The position numbers and the translations under genes are program-made. Under the pieces are notes generated by a model. It ran no database searches. It was not told where the DNA came from and saw only the letters and a program-made list of their open reading frames with translations. This document shows positions 43,841-54,621 of a stretch of 64,000 bases of DNA, piece after piece. Source of the stretch: Anagrus nilaparvatae (lineage: Eukaryota > Arthropoda > Insecta > Hymenoptera > Mymaridae); contig JAKSXM010000040.1 of the NCBI GenBank assembly GCA_022575985.1, positions 10,992,001-11,056,000 on the forward strand. Reading direction: 5' to 3'. Position 1 is the stretch's first letter. Every line of letters starts with the position of its first letter.

Positions 43841-43870
43841 TTACCTGCCCATTCTCGAGTGAGTTTGGGC
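43831..43870 (+). promoter_or_regulatory. Programmed -1 ribosomal frameshift site
   Basis: The heptamer T TTA AAC (43831-43837) is in the gag frame and is immediately followed by the gag stop TAG. After a 9-base spacer a hairpin follows: GCCCA at 43847 pairs with TGGGC at 43866-43870, with an inner CTC/GAG pair around a GAGT loop. The -1 frame is open from 43819 to 45471. Heptamer, stop, spacer and stem fit the textbook arrangement of gag-pol type frameshifting. Confidence 0.75.
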
Positions 43871-45471
43871 CAAAATTAAGTTATGATTCTGACACTTTTT
43901 ATAAAAATGCAATTCAGAAAACCTTTTATAATAGAACATTACCTTCAAATTTAAACCTTAATCATGATAAAATAAACGTTTCAAACACAATACCTTTTGA
44001 AACCCCAAATAATACAAAAAATTTTAGTCCTTTTTCAAATACTACCCTAGAAAAAGACTTTACTTCAAATAATGAAAAATTAACCACTGAACCAGAAATA
44101 AATTTTAGTTTTGAAAAACCGAAATCAATTCTTAAGCCAAAAATAAAATCCACTACAAATTCTGAAAAATTAAAAATAATCCCTCAGACCGAATCTGATT
44201 TAGACTTAAGTATTGAAAAACCTAAAGAAATTCTTGATTTTCCAGCAATTAATAAAACCCCTAGTTTAACCATTGAGAAATCAAAATTAACTTTTAAACT
44301 AGAAGATTCTTTTCCTTTTTCAACTAACTTTAAAAATTTAGAACCAAAATTTTTTTTAAATCCTAAAACAGTAAAACAAACACTTGAACCCTTAAAAATA
44401 ACAGAAATTACTTCAATCCCTGAAACAGATAAAAATTTAAGCTCAACTATCGAAAAATCAAGAGAAACCCCTATACCAAAAATTTCCCACCCCTTTTTAA
44501 CAAATAATAAAATCCCTATTTTAAACTTGGAAAAATCAAAATTAACTCAAAAACCTTTAAAAACTAATGAAATTATTTCACTAAAATCACAACCTAACCC
44601 TATACAAAGAATAGTTACATTTAATCTTAAAAACAAATCTGATTCTGAAAATGATAGCCCCCCTCTAGAAAATTATTCAAAATCTCCTTTATTTATGGAA
44701 AAAAGAAAAAGAAATACAAGAAATAAAAATTTATCCGATTATAATAACAAAATAATAACGAAAAATATATTAAATAATAAAATGAATAAATTCAGTCCAT
44801 TAACAAACTCTATTTCCGATAAGAACATCGAAATTGATTCAAAAAAATGTAAAGCAACAATTAGCAAATCACAACCCGAAACAAATAAGGAAACGATTAC
44901 AGAAAATTACCCAGCTACTGTTGACTCCATTAAAGGAAAAATTTTATTTGAAGCATCACTCGACGTAAAATTTACAGACAAAGATCCAGAAACCATAATT
45001 CACAAAAAAAGAATCTGTATAAATTCTGAGAACAAAAAAAGCTTAAGTATAGATAAAATTATTGAACAATTAGAAAATAACGACACTGAAATCATGAAAG
45101 TTGACAATGAAAATAATAAAACTAATATTGCCTTGATATTTGCACCTAACAAAAGCAAAAAAGATATTTATAAACAAATTATATTCAATACAAACGTATT
45201 TAATCGCTATGACAAAATAGATAAATGTAGTGAAAGTTACGAACAATTTTTTAGGTATCTAGATGTAAGTAACTATAGTGACTGTTTATTTTTCAGTCTT
45301 AGAATTTTATTAAATAATAATATGAGTATCAATGAATATAACAATAATTTAAAAATAAGTAAACCCCTAAAACATTGCAAAAATCCTGACGGGATCTTTC
45401 ACATTTTAAACAAGAAAAAAAAATGGGAAGATAGCGATTGCGTACACATTTTTGCCAAAAATATAAAATGA
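43837..45471 (+). CDS. ORF2 of the retrotransposon, -1 frame, unknown function
   Basis: About 544 codons read in the -1 frame after gag, without any ATG near its 5' end, consistent with expression as a Gag fusion by frameshift. Most of it is Lys/Asn/Ser/Pro-rich with repeated short phrases such as LSxTIEKS, LTIEKSKL and FSFEKPKS, probably disordered. No protease, reverse transcriptase or integrase motif is seen. Near the end, YSDCLFFSLRILL and WEDSDCVHIFAKNIK weakly resemble the Cys-box and following Trp/helix of OTU-type cysteine proteases, though the Asp is displaced relative to the usual DGNC. It ends ATGA, overlapping the start of ORF3. Function is not assigned. Confidence 0.6.
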   Translation, partial: LVTCPFSSEFGPKLSYDSDTFYKNAIQKTFYNRTLPSNLNLNHDKINVSNTIPFETPNNTKNFSPFSNTTLEKDFTSNNEKLTTEPEINFSFEKPKSILKPKIKSTTNSEKLKIIPQTESDLDLSIEKPKEILDFPAINKTPSLTIEKSKLTFKLEDSFPFSTNFKNLEPKFFLNPKTVKQTLEPLKITEITSIPETDKNLSSTIEKSRETPIPKISHPFLTNNKIPILNLEKSKLTQKPLKTNEIISLKSQPNPIQRIVTFNLKNKSDSENDSPPLENYSKSPLFMEKRKRNTRNKNLSDYNNKIITKNILNNKMNKFSPLTNSISDKNIEIDSKKCKATISKSQPETNKETITENYPATVDSIKGKILFEASLDVKFTDKDPETIIHKKRICINSENKKSLSIDKIIEQLENNDTEIMKVDNENNKTNIALIFAPNKSKKDIYKQIIFNTNVFNRYDKIDKCSESYEQFFRYLDVSNYSDCLFFSLRILLNNNMSINEYNNNLKISKPLKHCKNPDGIFHILNKKKKWEDSDCVHIFAKNIK

Positions 45472-46235
45472 ATATTTTAATACGAATTTTTAACTCCGAC
45501 AAATTATATATCCCAAAAACGTGGGATAAAGCTTTTCAGGTGCTCTCTTTAAAAGCTTTGTACGCAGATTCTACTAAAATTAAACAAGTCAATACATTTA
45601 TATCACCTTTGAACGAAACCTCCATGTCTTTGTTCCATGCCATTCAAAAAGAAAAAAATTTAAATTATGCTAATACAAATGAAATTTCACTTCAAGAAGA
45701 AATAATAGAAATCGCTGAACTCAAAATAACTGAAACACCTCTCTCTAAAAAGGTTGGCATCTTGGTACAACAAAACGAAACAAACCTTACATGTGATGTA
45801 CTTCAAACCAAAACCACGTATATATTGGAAAAAGCGACAGTAGAACCTAAACCACTGCCACCTGAAGAATTCAAATCCAAAATAGATGATGTACAACAGA
45901 CTGAAACCAAATATACGCTGAAAAACATCATCCAAAAACAAAAAGTGGCTCCAAAATCCTCACTAGACGATTCGCAAACCTATCAAGATAAATCAGATTT
46001 TCAGAAATTTTTCAGAATTTTGTTTGTTTTTTTGTATCACATATCCTTAGCAAATTTTGTTTCCAAAAAATGGGACTTAGCACTGGACTTAATAAAGTTT
46101 AATATGAAAAATTGGACAGGGCTTATCAGTCAGGGTACAATTGATTGGTTACCTAAACCGCCCGAGTTCTACTATCCCAGTTCTGTTGTTGCAGTACGCC
46201 CACCTAGGGCCCCACCTTGGCTAAAGATTTTATAG
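45468..46235 (+). CDS. ORF3 of the retrotransposon, unknown function
   Basis: 255 aa from an ATG that overlaps the ORF2 stop (ATGA). The beginning, MNILIRIFNSDK, would continue the OTU-like pattern of the ORF2 end, so the two may once have been one ORF separated by a one-base change in an A run, or are linked by termination-reinitiation. The middle is acidic and Lys-rich. A hydrophobic stretch near residues 180-197 (FFRILFVFLYHISLANFV) could be a membrane segment. The C-terminus is Pro-rich. No envelope or pol motif is recognised. Confidence 0.5.
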   Translation: MNILIRIFNSDKLYIPKTWDKAFQVLSLKALYADSTKIKQVNTFISPLNETSMSLFHAIQKEKNLNYANTNEISLQEEIIEIAELKITETPLSKKVGILVQQNETNLTCDVLQTKTTYILEKATVEPKPLPPEEFKSKIDDVQQTETKYTLKNIIQKQKVAPKSSLDDSQTYQDKSDFQKFFRILFVFLYHISLANFVSKKWDLALDLIKFNMKNWTGLISQGTIDWLPKPPEFYYPSSVVAVRPPRAPPWLKIL

Positions 46236-49189
46236 GATCGACCCATTTTACTATCTACTGGACAAAGTAGTAAATTAATAACATTTCTTAATAGATTTAA
46301 TTAATTTAATTAATCTTAATAGTTATAATTCTTTTTAAAAAAATTTACAAACAAAAAAAAAACAACAAAAACAACAAAATTTTTTTTATATAACTAGCTA
46401 TAATTTTACCTAATACTTTAAATTATTAATCTATCGTCCGGATTTGAACCTAATTGGATTAGAAACTCATTTACTAACAATACACCTACAATCATAATTA
46501 ACCGAAAACATCGTATTCATATCTAAAATATAACTACTAAGTATTTTTTTTTCACATCATACATATTCAATCAAATACACATATTTAAGATACAGCCTTA
46601 ATTATAATTTTCCATCTTATCAAACCTTTACTTAAACTAATGAATAAAAATTTTTTTGAAAGATAATTAGCATTTAATTTTTTTTATGTTAAAATATTAT
46701 GTTTTTTATTTGTTCTTTTTTTGAATGATAATAGAGATACGATAAACGAAAATTTATTTAAAAATTTTTTTTTGAATTAAATAATAATTTTTACCAACTC
46801 AAAGAAAATTTTTTTTTACAAAAGAAAAACATGAAAAGTCTCTATATAATTTTCTTCCTCGATAATAGACAACCTATAACAATAAAAATATATTGAAATA
46901 AAAATGAAATAAACCTTTGAAATAAATAGATTATAAGTACGTAATATATAAGTAAATAATAGTATATAAGTATAAAATATAAAAAAAAAAAAATAATAAG
47001 GAAAGAATAAAGAACAAAAATGACGAAAATTATATAAAGATAGAAATAACTTAAAATTAAAGTATAAGGGTTTTAAAATTAAAGTGTTTTTTAACCTTGA
47101 AGTGATAGATTTTATAGTTGATAAATGTAAAGTTCTGATAAATATAATACATATGAATAAGTATTAATGATATACAATATTTTATTATATTTTTTTTATC
47201 TCAAAGTTTTACGTATTCCCAGAAAATTTTACATGAGTTAGTTTCAAAACGTTTATTACGATGTTAGTAGGTTAATTCAAATTTCTCTAAGACATCCTTA
47301 AATATCTGTGAAAAACCAGTGAAAAACACAGGTTGACAGATTTAAATAATTTTTTTTCACATGCAAATTCTATAAAAATCTTTTAAATATTTAAAAAAAA
47401 AAAAAAAAAATTTTTTAGGTTCAAAACTATATTTAGATTATGATCTTTGATAATTATTTTTACCCATATATATAATTGTAATTTCTTATACTAACCAATA
47501 TATTCATATTTACTATAAATCTACTATATACATACCTAATTCATAACTATTATTAATCAATTAATCATAAACATAATCTAAATATATCCTAACATAAATT
47601 ACTTTGGATTTAACAAATACGTAATCTTTTATCGTGCCTTTATAAAAAAATTTCCAAAAAAAAGGACCACCCCTGACAACCGGATTAAACAAGTATTTTA
47701 TAGAGTTTTTCTTTATATATGTATATACATAATTTAGTTTGCACAAATATCCTTATACAATCCTTGGAATTCTTAGATTATGAAGTTAAATTAAAAATCA
47801 ACGATATAAAAAAAAAAAAAAAAAAAAACTCCTATAAATTACCATCATACATATACATTTGTGTGTATTTTTTTTCTCTTTCCTCCTTAGCACAAAAATT
47901 AATAACAAAATTTTTCAAAAAAAAAAAAAAAAATAAATAAATAACTAATAAAAAATTGAGAGAGAGAAATTTTGCCGGACAACCAGAGACGTGAATCACA
48001 TTCATAATTATAGAGATAAAATTTTTATAATCTTTGTTTGCATACGGTTTTGCCCTTGAGACTGAAATGACATAATATTATCAAAACAGCTGATCTTAAA
48101 GACTGCTTAATTGCACTTTATAAATTATACTAAATCACATGGAGTGAAAGAGGGGATAACCAACTTATTAACACATATATAATTTTTATTACAATACTAC
48201 TGCAACATTCATTTTTTTTTTGCCCAACCAAGATCTCACTTCAACTTTAAAGAAACGCAAAATTAAATGTGCATTACTGTATAAATTAATACATAATTCT
48301 CATAGACGAGCAATGTTCTCAACTATGAAAATCGCTTGTACTCTAAGAATGATTAATGGAAATATTATTAAATAATAATATATAAGCAAAAAAATTGGCA
48401 ATCCAGAATGTATGAACAAAAAAAAAAATGCTTCTGAGAGCTTATAAACCAGACGAGAAGCTGTATAACCGACTAATTGTAACACCAATTAACTCTATCC
48501 TAGTTTCCTGAAGCTGATATCAAAAGAAAACAGAGCTTTTCTAAACTGGTGCTGTTATTAACTAACTCACCAACGCTGTATAGCGTTCCTTAATCTGAGA
48601 CAAGCCACATATTTGCGTATATCACATCGACACTCAACTTGGGTATATGAAAATTGCAGGAAAGTTTTTTTTCTATAACAAATTAATCAAATTTTATTAA
48701 ATTGGCCTCTCTCTTTCTCCTACGATTTGTAAATATCATAAAGTTTTGCAAAATTTTTTTCAAACAACCTTTTTGTCATTCCGGTATCAGGCATACACCT
48801 GTTTATAAATATTATGAAAACTATTGTTTAAAAATTTTTTATTTTTTATTGTCTTAACAATTTCATATCTCTGTTTTTCTTGCTCCATTTGACTTTCTCA
48901 ATACAAAATTTTTATAAATAAATAAATTTAAAAATAAATATTTACGTACAAAAAAAAAAATAAAGAGAGAAAGGAGAAAGGGAAGGAAAGCATGCACACA
49001 CATAACGAATAATAAAAATATTAGATTCATTTTTTTTTCTCACTCACGCTTTCATTATATGACAACATTGTAAAAATACTTTATATTCATGAATAAAATC
49101 TCGACTTAAATACAATTAGTGAGGTAAAATTTGAATTTTTTTTCTCATGCTTATTTACTTACAAAATAACATTTTTCTATAACATATAC
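46236..49189. other. Noncoding interior of the LTR element
   Basis: AT-rich with long A or T runs (for example about 47395-47412 and 47811-47827). No pol-like frame was found. Short frames at 47561-47940 and 48300-48488 have no recognisable domain. Confidence 0.6.
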
Positions 49190-50062
49190 TCCCGTACCGC
49201 TAACATCATAAATTTATAAAAAAACCTTCCGTCCCGCTAATTCCAGAAAATTTATAAAAGCCTCCCGTACCGCTAACTTTACAAAATTATAAAAAGCCTC
49301 CCGTACCGCTAACTTTACAAAATTATAAAAACCCTTCCGTACCGCTAACTTTACAAAATTATAAAAGCCTCCCGTACCGCTAACTTTACAAAATTATAAA
49401 AAGCCTCCCGTACCGCTAACTTTACAAAATTGTAAAAACCCTTCCGTACCGCTAACTTTACAAAATAATAAAAAGCCTCCCGTACCGCTAACTTTACAAA
49501 ATTATAAAAACCCTTCCGTACCGCTAACTTTACAAAATTATAAAAAGCCTCCCGTACCGCTAACTTTACAAAATTATAAAAACCCTTCCGTACCGCTAAC
49601 TTTACAAAATTATAAAAAGCCTCCCGTACCGCTAACTTTACAAAATCATAAAAAGCCTCCCGTACCGCTAACTTTACAAAATTATAAAAAGCCTCCCGTA
49701 CCGCTAACATCATAAATTTATAAAAAAACCTTCCGTCCCGCTAACTCTAGAAAATTTATAAAAGCCTCCCGTACCGCTAACTTTACAAAATTATAAAAAG
49801 CCTCCCGTACCGCTAACTTTACAAAATTATAAAAACCCTTCCGTACCGCTAACTTTACAAAATTATAAAAAGCCTCCCGTACCGCTAACTTTACAAAATC
49901 ATAAAAAGCCTCCCGTACCGCTAACTTTACGAAATTATAAAAAGCCTCCCGTACCGCTAACATTACAAATTTATAAAATGGTTCCTCTTTGAGGAACCAA
50001 AAAACCTTCCGTCCCGCTAACTTCAGAAAATTTATAAAACCCTCCCGTACCGCTAATTCACA
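49190..50062 (-). repeat. 36-bp minisatellite, about 24 copies
   Basis: The unit contains CCGTACCGCTAACTTTACAA followed by AATTATAAAAAGCCTC or AACCCTT variants. Because 36 is a multiple of three, the minus strand stays open for 120 and 153 codons encoding repeats of AVREAFYNFVKL or AVRKGFYNFVKL. The variants alternate in a pattern consistent with unequal crossing over. A 20-bp palindrome is inserted at about 49979-49998. Whether it is translated is unknown; a noncoding minisatellite is the simpler view. Confidence 0.85.
49979..49998. repeat. Solo GGTTCCTC hairpin inserted in the minisatellite
   Basis: TGGTTCCTCTTTGAGGAACC interrupts the A run of one minisatellite unit, which elsewhere continues unbroken. 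It is the reverse complement of the 19-bp palindrome beginning the HINE-like repeat at 18744. Confidence 0.75.
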
Positions 50063-50369
50063 AAAATTCATTTTTCCCGCTATCCCTAGAAATAAATATA
50101 TTTTATTGTTCCCTCTGTAGTTTTCTTTTCCAACCAACACCCTATATACCTTACTCACATACACAAACAAAACAAACATAACAAAAATATAACCTAACTT
50201 TCGCTCCGATATAAAATAACTATAAATTTTATATTAAAACAATAAATTGAACTGAAACTAATTGATAAAAATAAAATAATAACAAAATCTTACCTGTTTT
50301 TCCATAATTTATAATTAAAACACTTTAACAACTTAAATATAACACACACATCAACTTTTAACTCTTTAA

Positions 50370-51080
50370 ATTATAATTATTCATTCAAAAATCATAAAAT
50401 TTACCGAAATTGTATGATTTTTTCCAATATTTTCAATAAATTTCTTGTTTTATAAATTAAATTATATCGATGTATCAAAATTTAATAAAAATTATCATTT
50501 TTAACCCTTTAAATTATTATAATTCATCCAAAAATCATAAAATTTACCGAAATTGTATGATTTTTTTCCAATATTTTCAATAAATTCTTGTTTTATAAAT
50601 TAAATTATACTAAAATTTAAAAAAATTTATCATTTTTAACCCTTTAAATTATATTAATTCATCCAAAAATCATAAAATTTACCGAAATTGTATGATTTTT
50701 TCCATATTTTAATAAACTATTAATAAATTACATCAAAATTTCATAAAACTTTTTCAATTTTAACTATTTAATTTACATTATTTCAATTTATTTACGAAAA
50801 TCGTATGATTTTTCAATATTTTTATCAAAATCTTAATAAATTACATCAAAATTTTATAAAATTTTTTCATTTTTAACCCTTTAAATTATAATATTTTATT
50901 CAAAAATCATAAAATTTGCTGAAATTGTATGATTTTTAAAACCAATTCAATAATTTTTCTTATTAATTGATACATTCATATTTTATAAACTATATTACAC
51001 CAAAATTTTAAAAATTTTGCCATTTTTACCACTATAAATTGAAAAATTTTATTTCAAAATCATAAAAATTGCTGAATCTT
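50370..51080. repeat. About 115-140 bp tandem repeats, six or so diverged copies
   Basis: The phrase AATCATAAAATTTACCGAAA followed by TTGTATGATTTTT recurs near 50388, 50528, 50668 and, more diverged, 50790, 50905 and 51055, each with TTTTAACCCTTTAAATTAT nearby. It lies in the 3' noncoding region of the LTR element. Confidence 0.7.
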
Positions 51081-51977
51081 TATAACTTAAAAATTAAATT
51101 ATTTTTTTTTCCTATCAACTGATAAATTCTTGATATAAAAGTTATATTAAACCAATAACTTAAAATTATTGTAGGTTTTAACCCTATTTAATTTTACGAA
51201 AATTGACAAAATTCTAGACCAGAAATTGCGTAGTTTTAAAATTTAAATTCCAATCGTTTTTTTTATAGAATGGAAGGCAAACCGATATTAATTTCTACAT
51301 TTTTTTTAAACCAAAAATAACCTTGTAAAAGCAAAATTTTAACAAAAAAAAAAAAAAAAAAAAATCATAAAAATTTTTTAAATCTTAAATTTTTATTTTA
51401 TACTATTTCGAATATCACCACCTATCCCTATGCATTCGAAGTTTTGGGTATATAATGTCTCGGGGGTTTTTAAATTAATTTCTCTAGATTGATTTCAGAT
51501 AACTCCAACTTAGAAAAATCCAGCACCAATATAAACAACTTGATCATCAAAGAAGATTAATCCAAGTAACTAACTGGCACCTTCCATAAGAAATCGTTTT
51601 GAAGAATCCAAAAATTTATTATTTTGCTTATCATATATATTTTAACAAATAATCTCTAGAATTCTTATATAAATCCAAATAATTTTAAATATTTTAAAAA
51701 TCTTTTTATTTTTTATTATTTATAATTTTAAATTTTTTTAATATTTTACAATTTATATATTATGTATAATCATAAAGCATATACCTTAAAATTATATAGA
51801 ATCAATAATTATAATCAAAAGTTAATTTTATGAACTTATATTGTATAATCTTATGTATTGACAAAGACAATGGACAGAAAATTTTAAAATTATAATTACC
51901 ACCCCCTTGAAACCCTGCCTTCAGCCCCATCTCCCCCACCTGACCCAATCGGGACGATTGGAATGAACGGAGGGAGA

Positions 51978-52739
51978 TGTTACGTATGGTAGGTCAAAAT
52001 TGATATGCCTAACATCCGATATATATATAAATATTAAACCTACATCCGATATTCATATTAACGTTCCCAGACGATATAGGAACCCGCAGATGCATTTCCG
52101 CTGATGCTGACCTAGCACAATAGCGCGGGACAAAAGTCAACTGTGACATAAATTAGTAGGGATTTATAGGCGTTATAAAATGCATAAATCCCACCTCGCG
52201 ATTCTTAGTAATAGTTATGGACGCCTTCGCTAATTGGACGTGACGAGACCGACGCTTTTTTGTATTGGACGTTTCCCCCAAAATCTCGCAATATGGGCAG
52301 ATTCATTTTAGATTATATATTGCCCTTCAGGCGCCCAAATTGTATTCTTTAGAATCATAACCATCATTAATTAGAGTACTAACTCCCGTTATTAAGTATC
52401 TTTTATAATTCGTTTGACTTAAAGACTTAGACAGTTTTATTATATTTACTTATAATCAATAAAGTGAAAGTTTTATATCAAATCAGTTATCAGTTATTAT
52501 TGTGTAAGTGACAATTCCTTCTGTAATTAAGAACTTAGCCTCAGGTTAAGTTCATCCAGCTTAGATCGAACCCGAACTCATCTACAAATACATCAACTAT
52601 AAACCAACCAAATAATACCCATACCAACTTTAATAAAATACCTGGGGCAGTCAATATCCCCAGGATAAACTTATATTTCATATATTCATAATTATTTATA
52701 TTTACGTATCCCTTGGATAAAACCTCAGGATACGTAACA
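51978..52739 (+). repeat. 3' long terminal repeat, 762 bp
   Basis: Matches the 5' LTR over its full length. It is preceded by the purine tract GGAGGGAGA. Confidence 0.93.
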
Positions 52740-54621
52740 ATAACCTAGTGAAAGATTACCCTTATCATCAAGCGTTTCTCCTAAATAAGAAATTGACTGA
52801 GAGACTTGGTATGTTTCAGTAAAAAATATTGTTAAGTCTTTCATGGTCAACTCAGGAAAATCTAATAAATCATTAGAGGTTATTTTTCTAAAATGTGCAG
52901 ATTTTTGATCGTAATTATTTATTTTGACTTTTTCAGCAAGTATATTAGGTTTATTTTTTAATGTTTTCATACGATGGATAATAATTTCTGCCTCGTCGTC
53001 TAGTACAATTAATCGCTTACCTTTTAAATTTTAGAGAAGGGATGCAATTCAACAATATGTACCAGCTTCGGGTAAAAGTTGATTCCGGAATTGATGATGT
53101 AAAAGCTTACATTTCTAGGCTATCCAAACATGTGCAGCTTCAACGACCTATCTTATTCTTGTAAAAAATCTAGAGTAGTTAGATTCTTGCGTTGTAAGTT
53201 GCTTTCGCTTATCTTTCATAGCTGACATCAAAATCTTTAACCCTTTTGCTTCGAATAAATCTTTGACATCCCTAAATCCTCTATCAAGGATAATATATCA
53301 CCTTCTTTTAAAAGGCAACTTATTCCATGAGGATCATCAATTACACGTTCAAGAATTTAAGCGTTATTTAAATTTCCTTCAAACAGCCCAGGAAGATCAA
53401 TTATAAATCCATTAGTAGTACTGATAGTGAATGGCTTGCATAATGAAACCTTCTTTTGGCCAGAAAAAGATTTCCTCTGATAAACGTTGCTTGCACTTTT
53501 TTCGTGTCTTAAATAAGTACCATCGCAAATTATAATTAAAACATTATCTGGAATATAAAATAATAATTTAGCTACTCTAGAAGTTTGTTCTAATAGATAT
53601 TCTCTGGTATATATCAAAGGACCAAAATGTTTAGAGAGAATAACTTGACGTAATCAGTTCAATGCAGATTTTACATAATCTCTTACTTCTTCTTCAGTTA
53701 GATCTAACACAGCAGCTATTAGTGAATTTAAGTTACTTGATCTTAGTTTAAATAAAAATATTACCATAGCTTGAATAATATCCCTATTATTGGAATTTCT
53801 CATATTTTGAAGCAAGTTTTGTAACTCAAAGATTGTGTCCCATTTAAATCCAGTTAATGCCTTTAATCGTTCATTTGATATTGAGAAGCCACCGATTTTA
53901 TCATGCAAGCTTTCATCAATTTTATTCGAAAATACATCTAAAAATTTATTCAATTCTTCTATCTCAATTTCAGATTCATTTGAGTACACTAAAAAATTAT
54001 TTAATTCATTTTCATAAAGCGCAGCGTCTATTTCTTCTGCGTATAGAAATACGTTTTTTAATAAAAACATGTAGTCTGGCATCAAATGGGACGTCAACAA
54101 GATTACCTCTTTTTGCAAATAAAGCATGCTTTTGTTTTAATGAGTCTATCAAACATCATACAAATAATTTCCGTTTTTTTGCACTTAATTCCTGAGAAGG
54201 GTAATAAGAGCTTCCACTATCGATTTGAGAAGAGGAACTTGATGAAGTTTGACTACACTTTTGAGTTTTAGGTATATTGAAGATTTCTTTTTCATCTAAA
54301 AATGATTATGAAAAATTTTTCGTCAGTGCCGAAGTGCTAGGATCCTTTTCCTTTGAGGATGATGGAATGCTCTGTTGAACAACTACTTTATGGCGTTTAC
54401 TTAATGCAGTTCTTAATTTTCCATAACAATAATTGCAAATAGATTCATCTACTTGAGCCAAGTATCCATACTTCAAAAAAAAAATCCTTTACTTCAATTT
54501 TGCTCTTGAATGTTTTCGCTTTACTAATTGTACTTTTATGGAAAAACTTTAAGCATTTACCGCATTTGGTGTCCTCAAGTTTAAATTATTTCTTTCCATG
54601 TTCATTTAAATTATGATCCAT
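52740..54621 (-). pseudogene. Harbinger/ISL2EU-like transposase pseudogene, N-terminal and DDE parts
   Basis: From ATG at 54621 the minus strand shows a zinc-binding N-terminus (CGKC, later CNYC after a frameshift in an A run). A helical region follows with TGFKWDTIFELQ and NNRDIIQAMVIFLFKLRS (53654-54127). The DDE core has an Asp in IICDGTYLR (53357-53617) and KPFTISTTNGFI, then a frameshifted part with IDDPHGI and an Asp before a broken GFRD motif (53030-53340). This order matches DDE_Tnp_4-type transposases of the Harbinger/ISL2EU group. Several stops and frameshifts disable it. The C-terminus continues at 40577-40268 beyond the LTR element. Confidence 0.72.

Larger units (their letters stand above)
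40578..52739 (+). mobile_element. LTR retrotransposon, Ty3/gypsy-like Gag, no recognisable pol, 12.2 kb
   Basis: Two 762-bp LTRs start TGTTACG and end CGTAACA, nearly identical (a T/A difference is seen at 41072 versus 52472). They are flanked by ATAA. Internal order is leader with tandem repeat, gag, -1 frame ORF2, ORF3, about 5.7 kb noncoding with minisatellites, a purine-rich tract GGAGGGAGA at 51969-51977, and the 3' LTR. No reverse transcriptase, RNase H or integrase motif is seen, so replication would need enzymes in trans. The near-identical LTRs and intact gag point to a recent insertion. It interrupts the Harbinger/ISL2EU-like pseudogene. Confidence 0.9.

Noticed and set aside
49190..50062. 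CRISPR array
   Set aside because: The 36-bp repeats are directly adjacent with no unique spacers, and the sequence is eukaryotic.
49351..50179. Repetitive protein genes of 120 and 153 aa on the minus strand
   Set aside because: They follow from a 36-bp minisatellite, without promoter, proper start context or non-repeat domain.
40578..52739. Autonomous gypsy element with env
   Set aside because: No RT, RNase H or integrase motif was found in any frame seen, and the single hydrophobic stretch of ORF3 is not enough for an envelope call.
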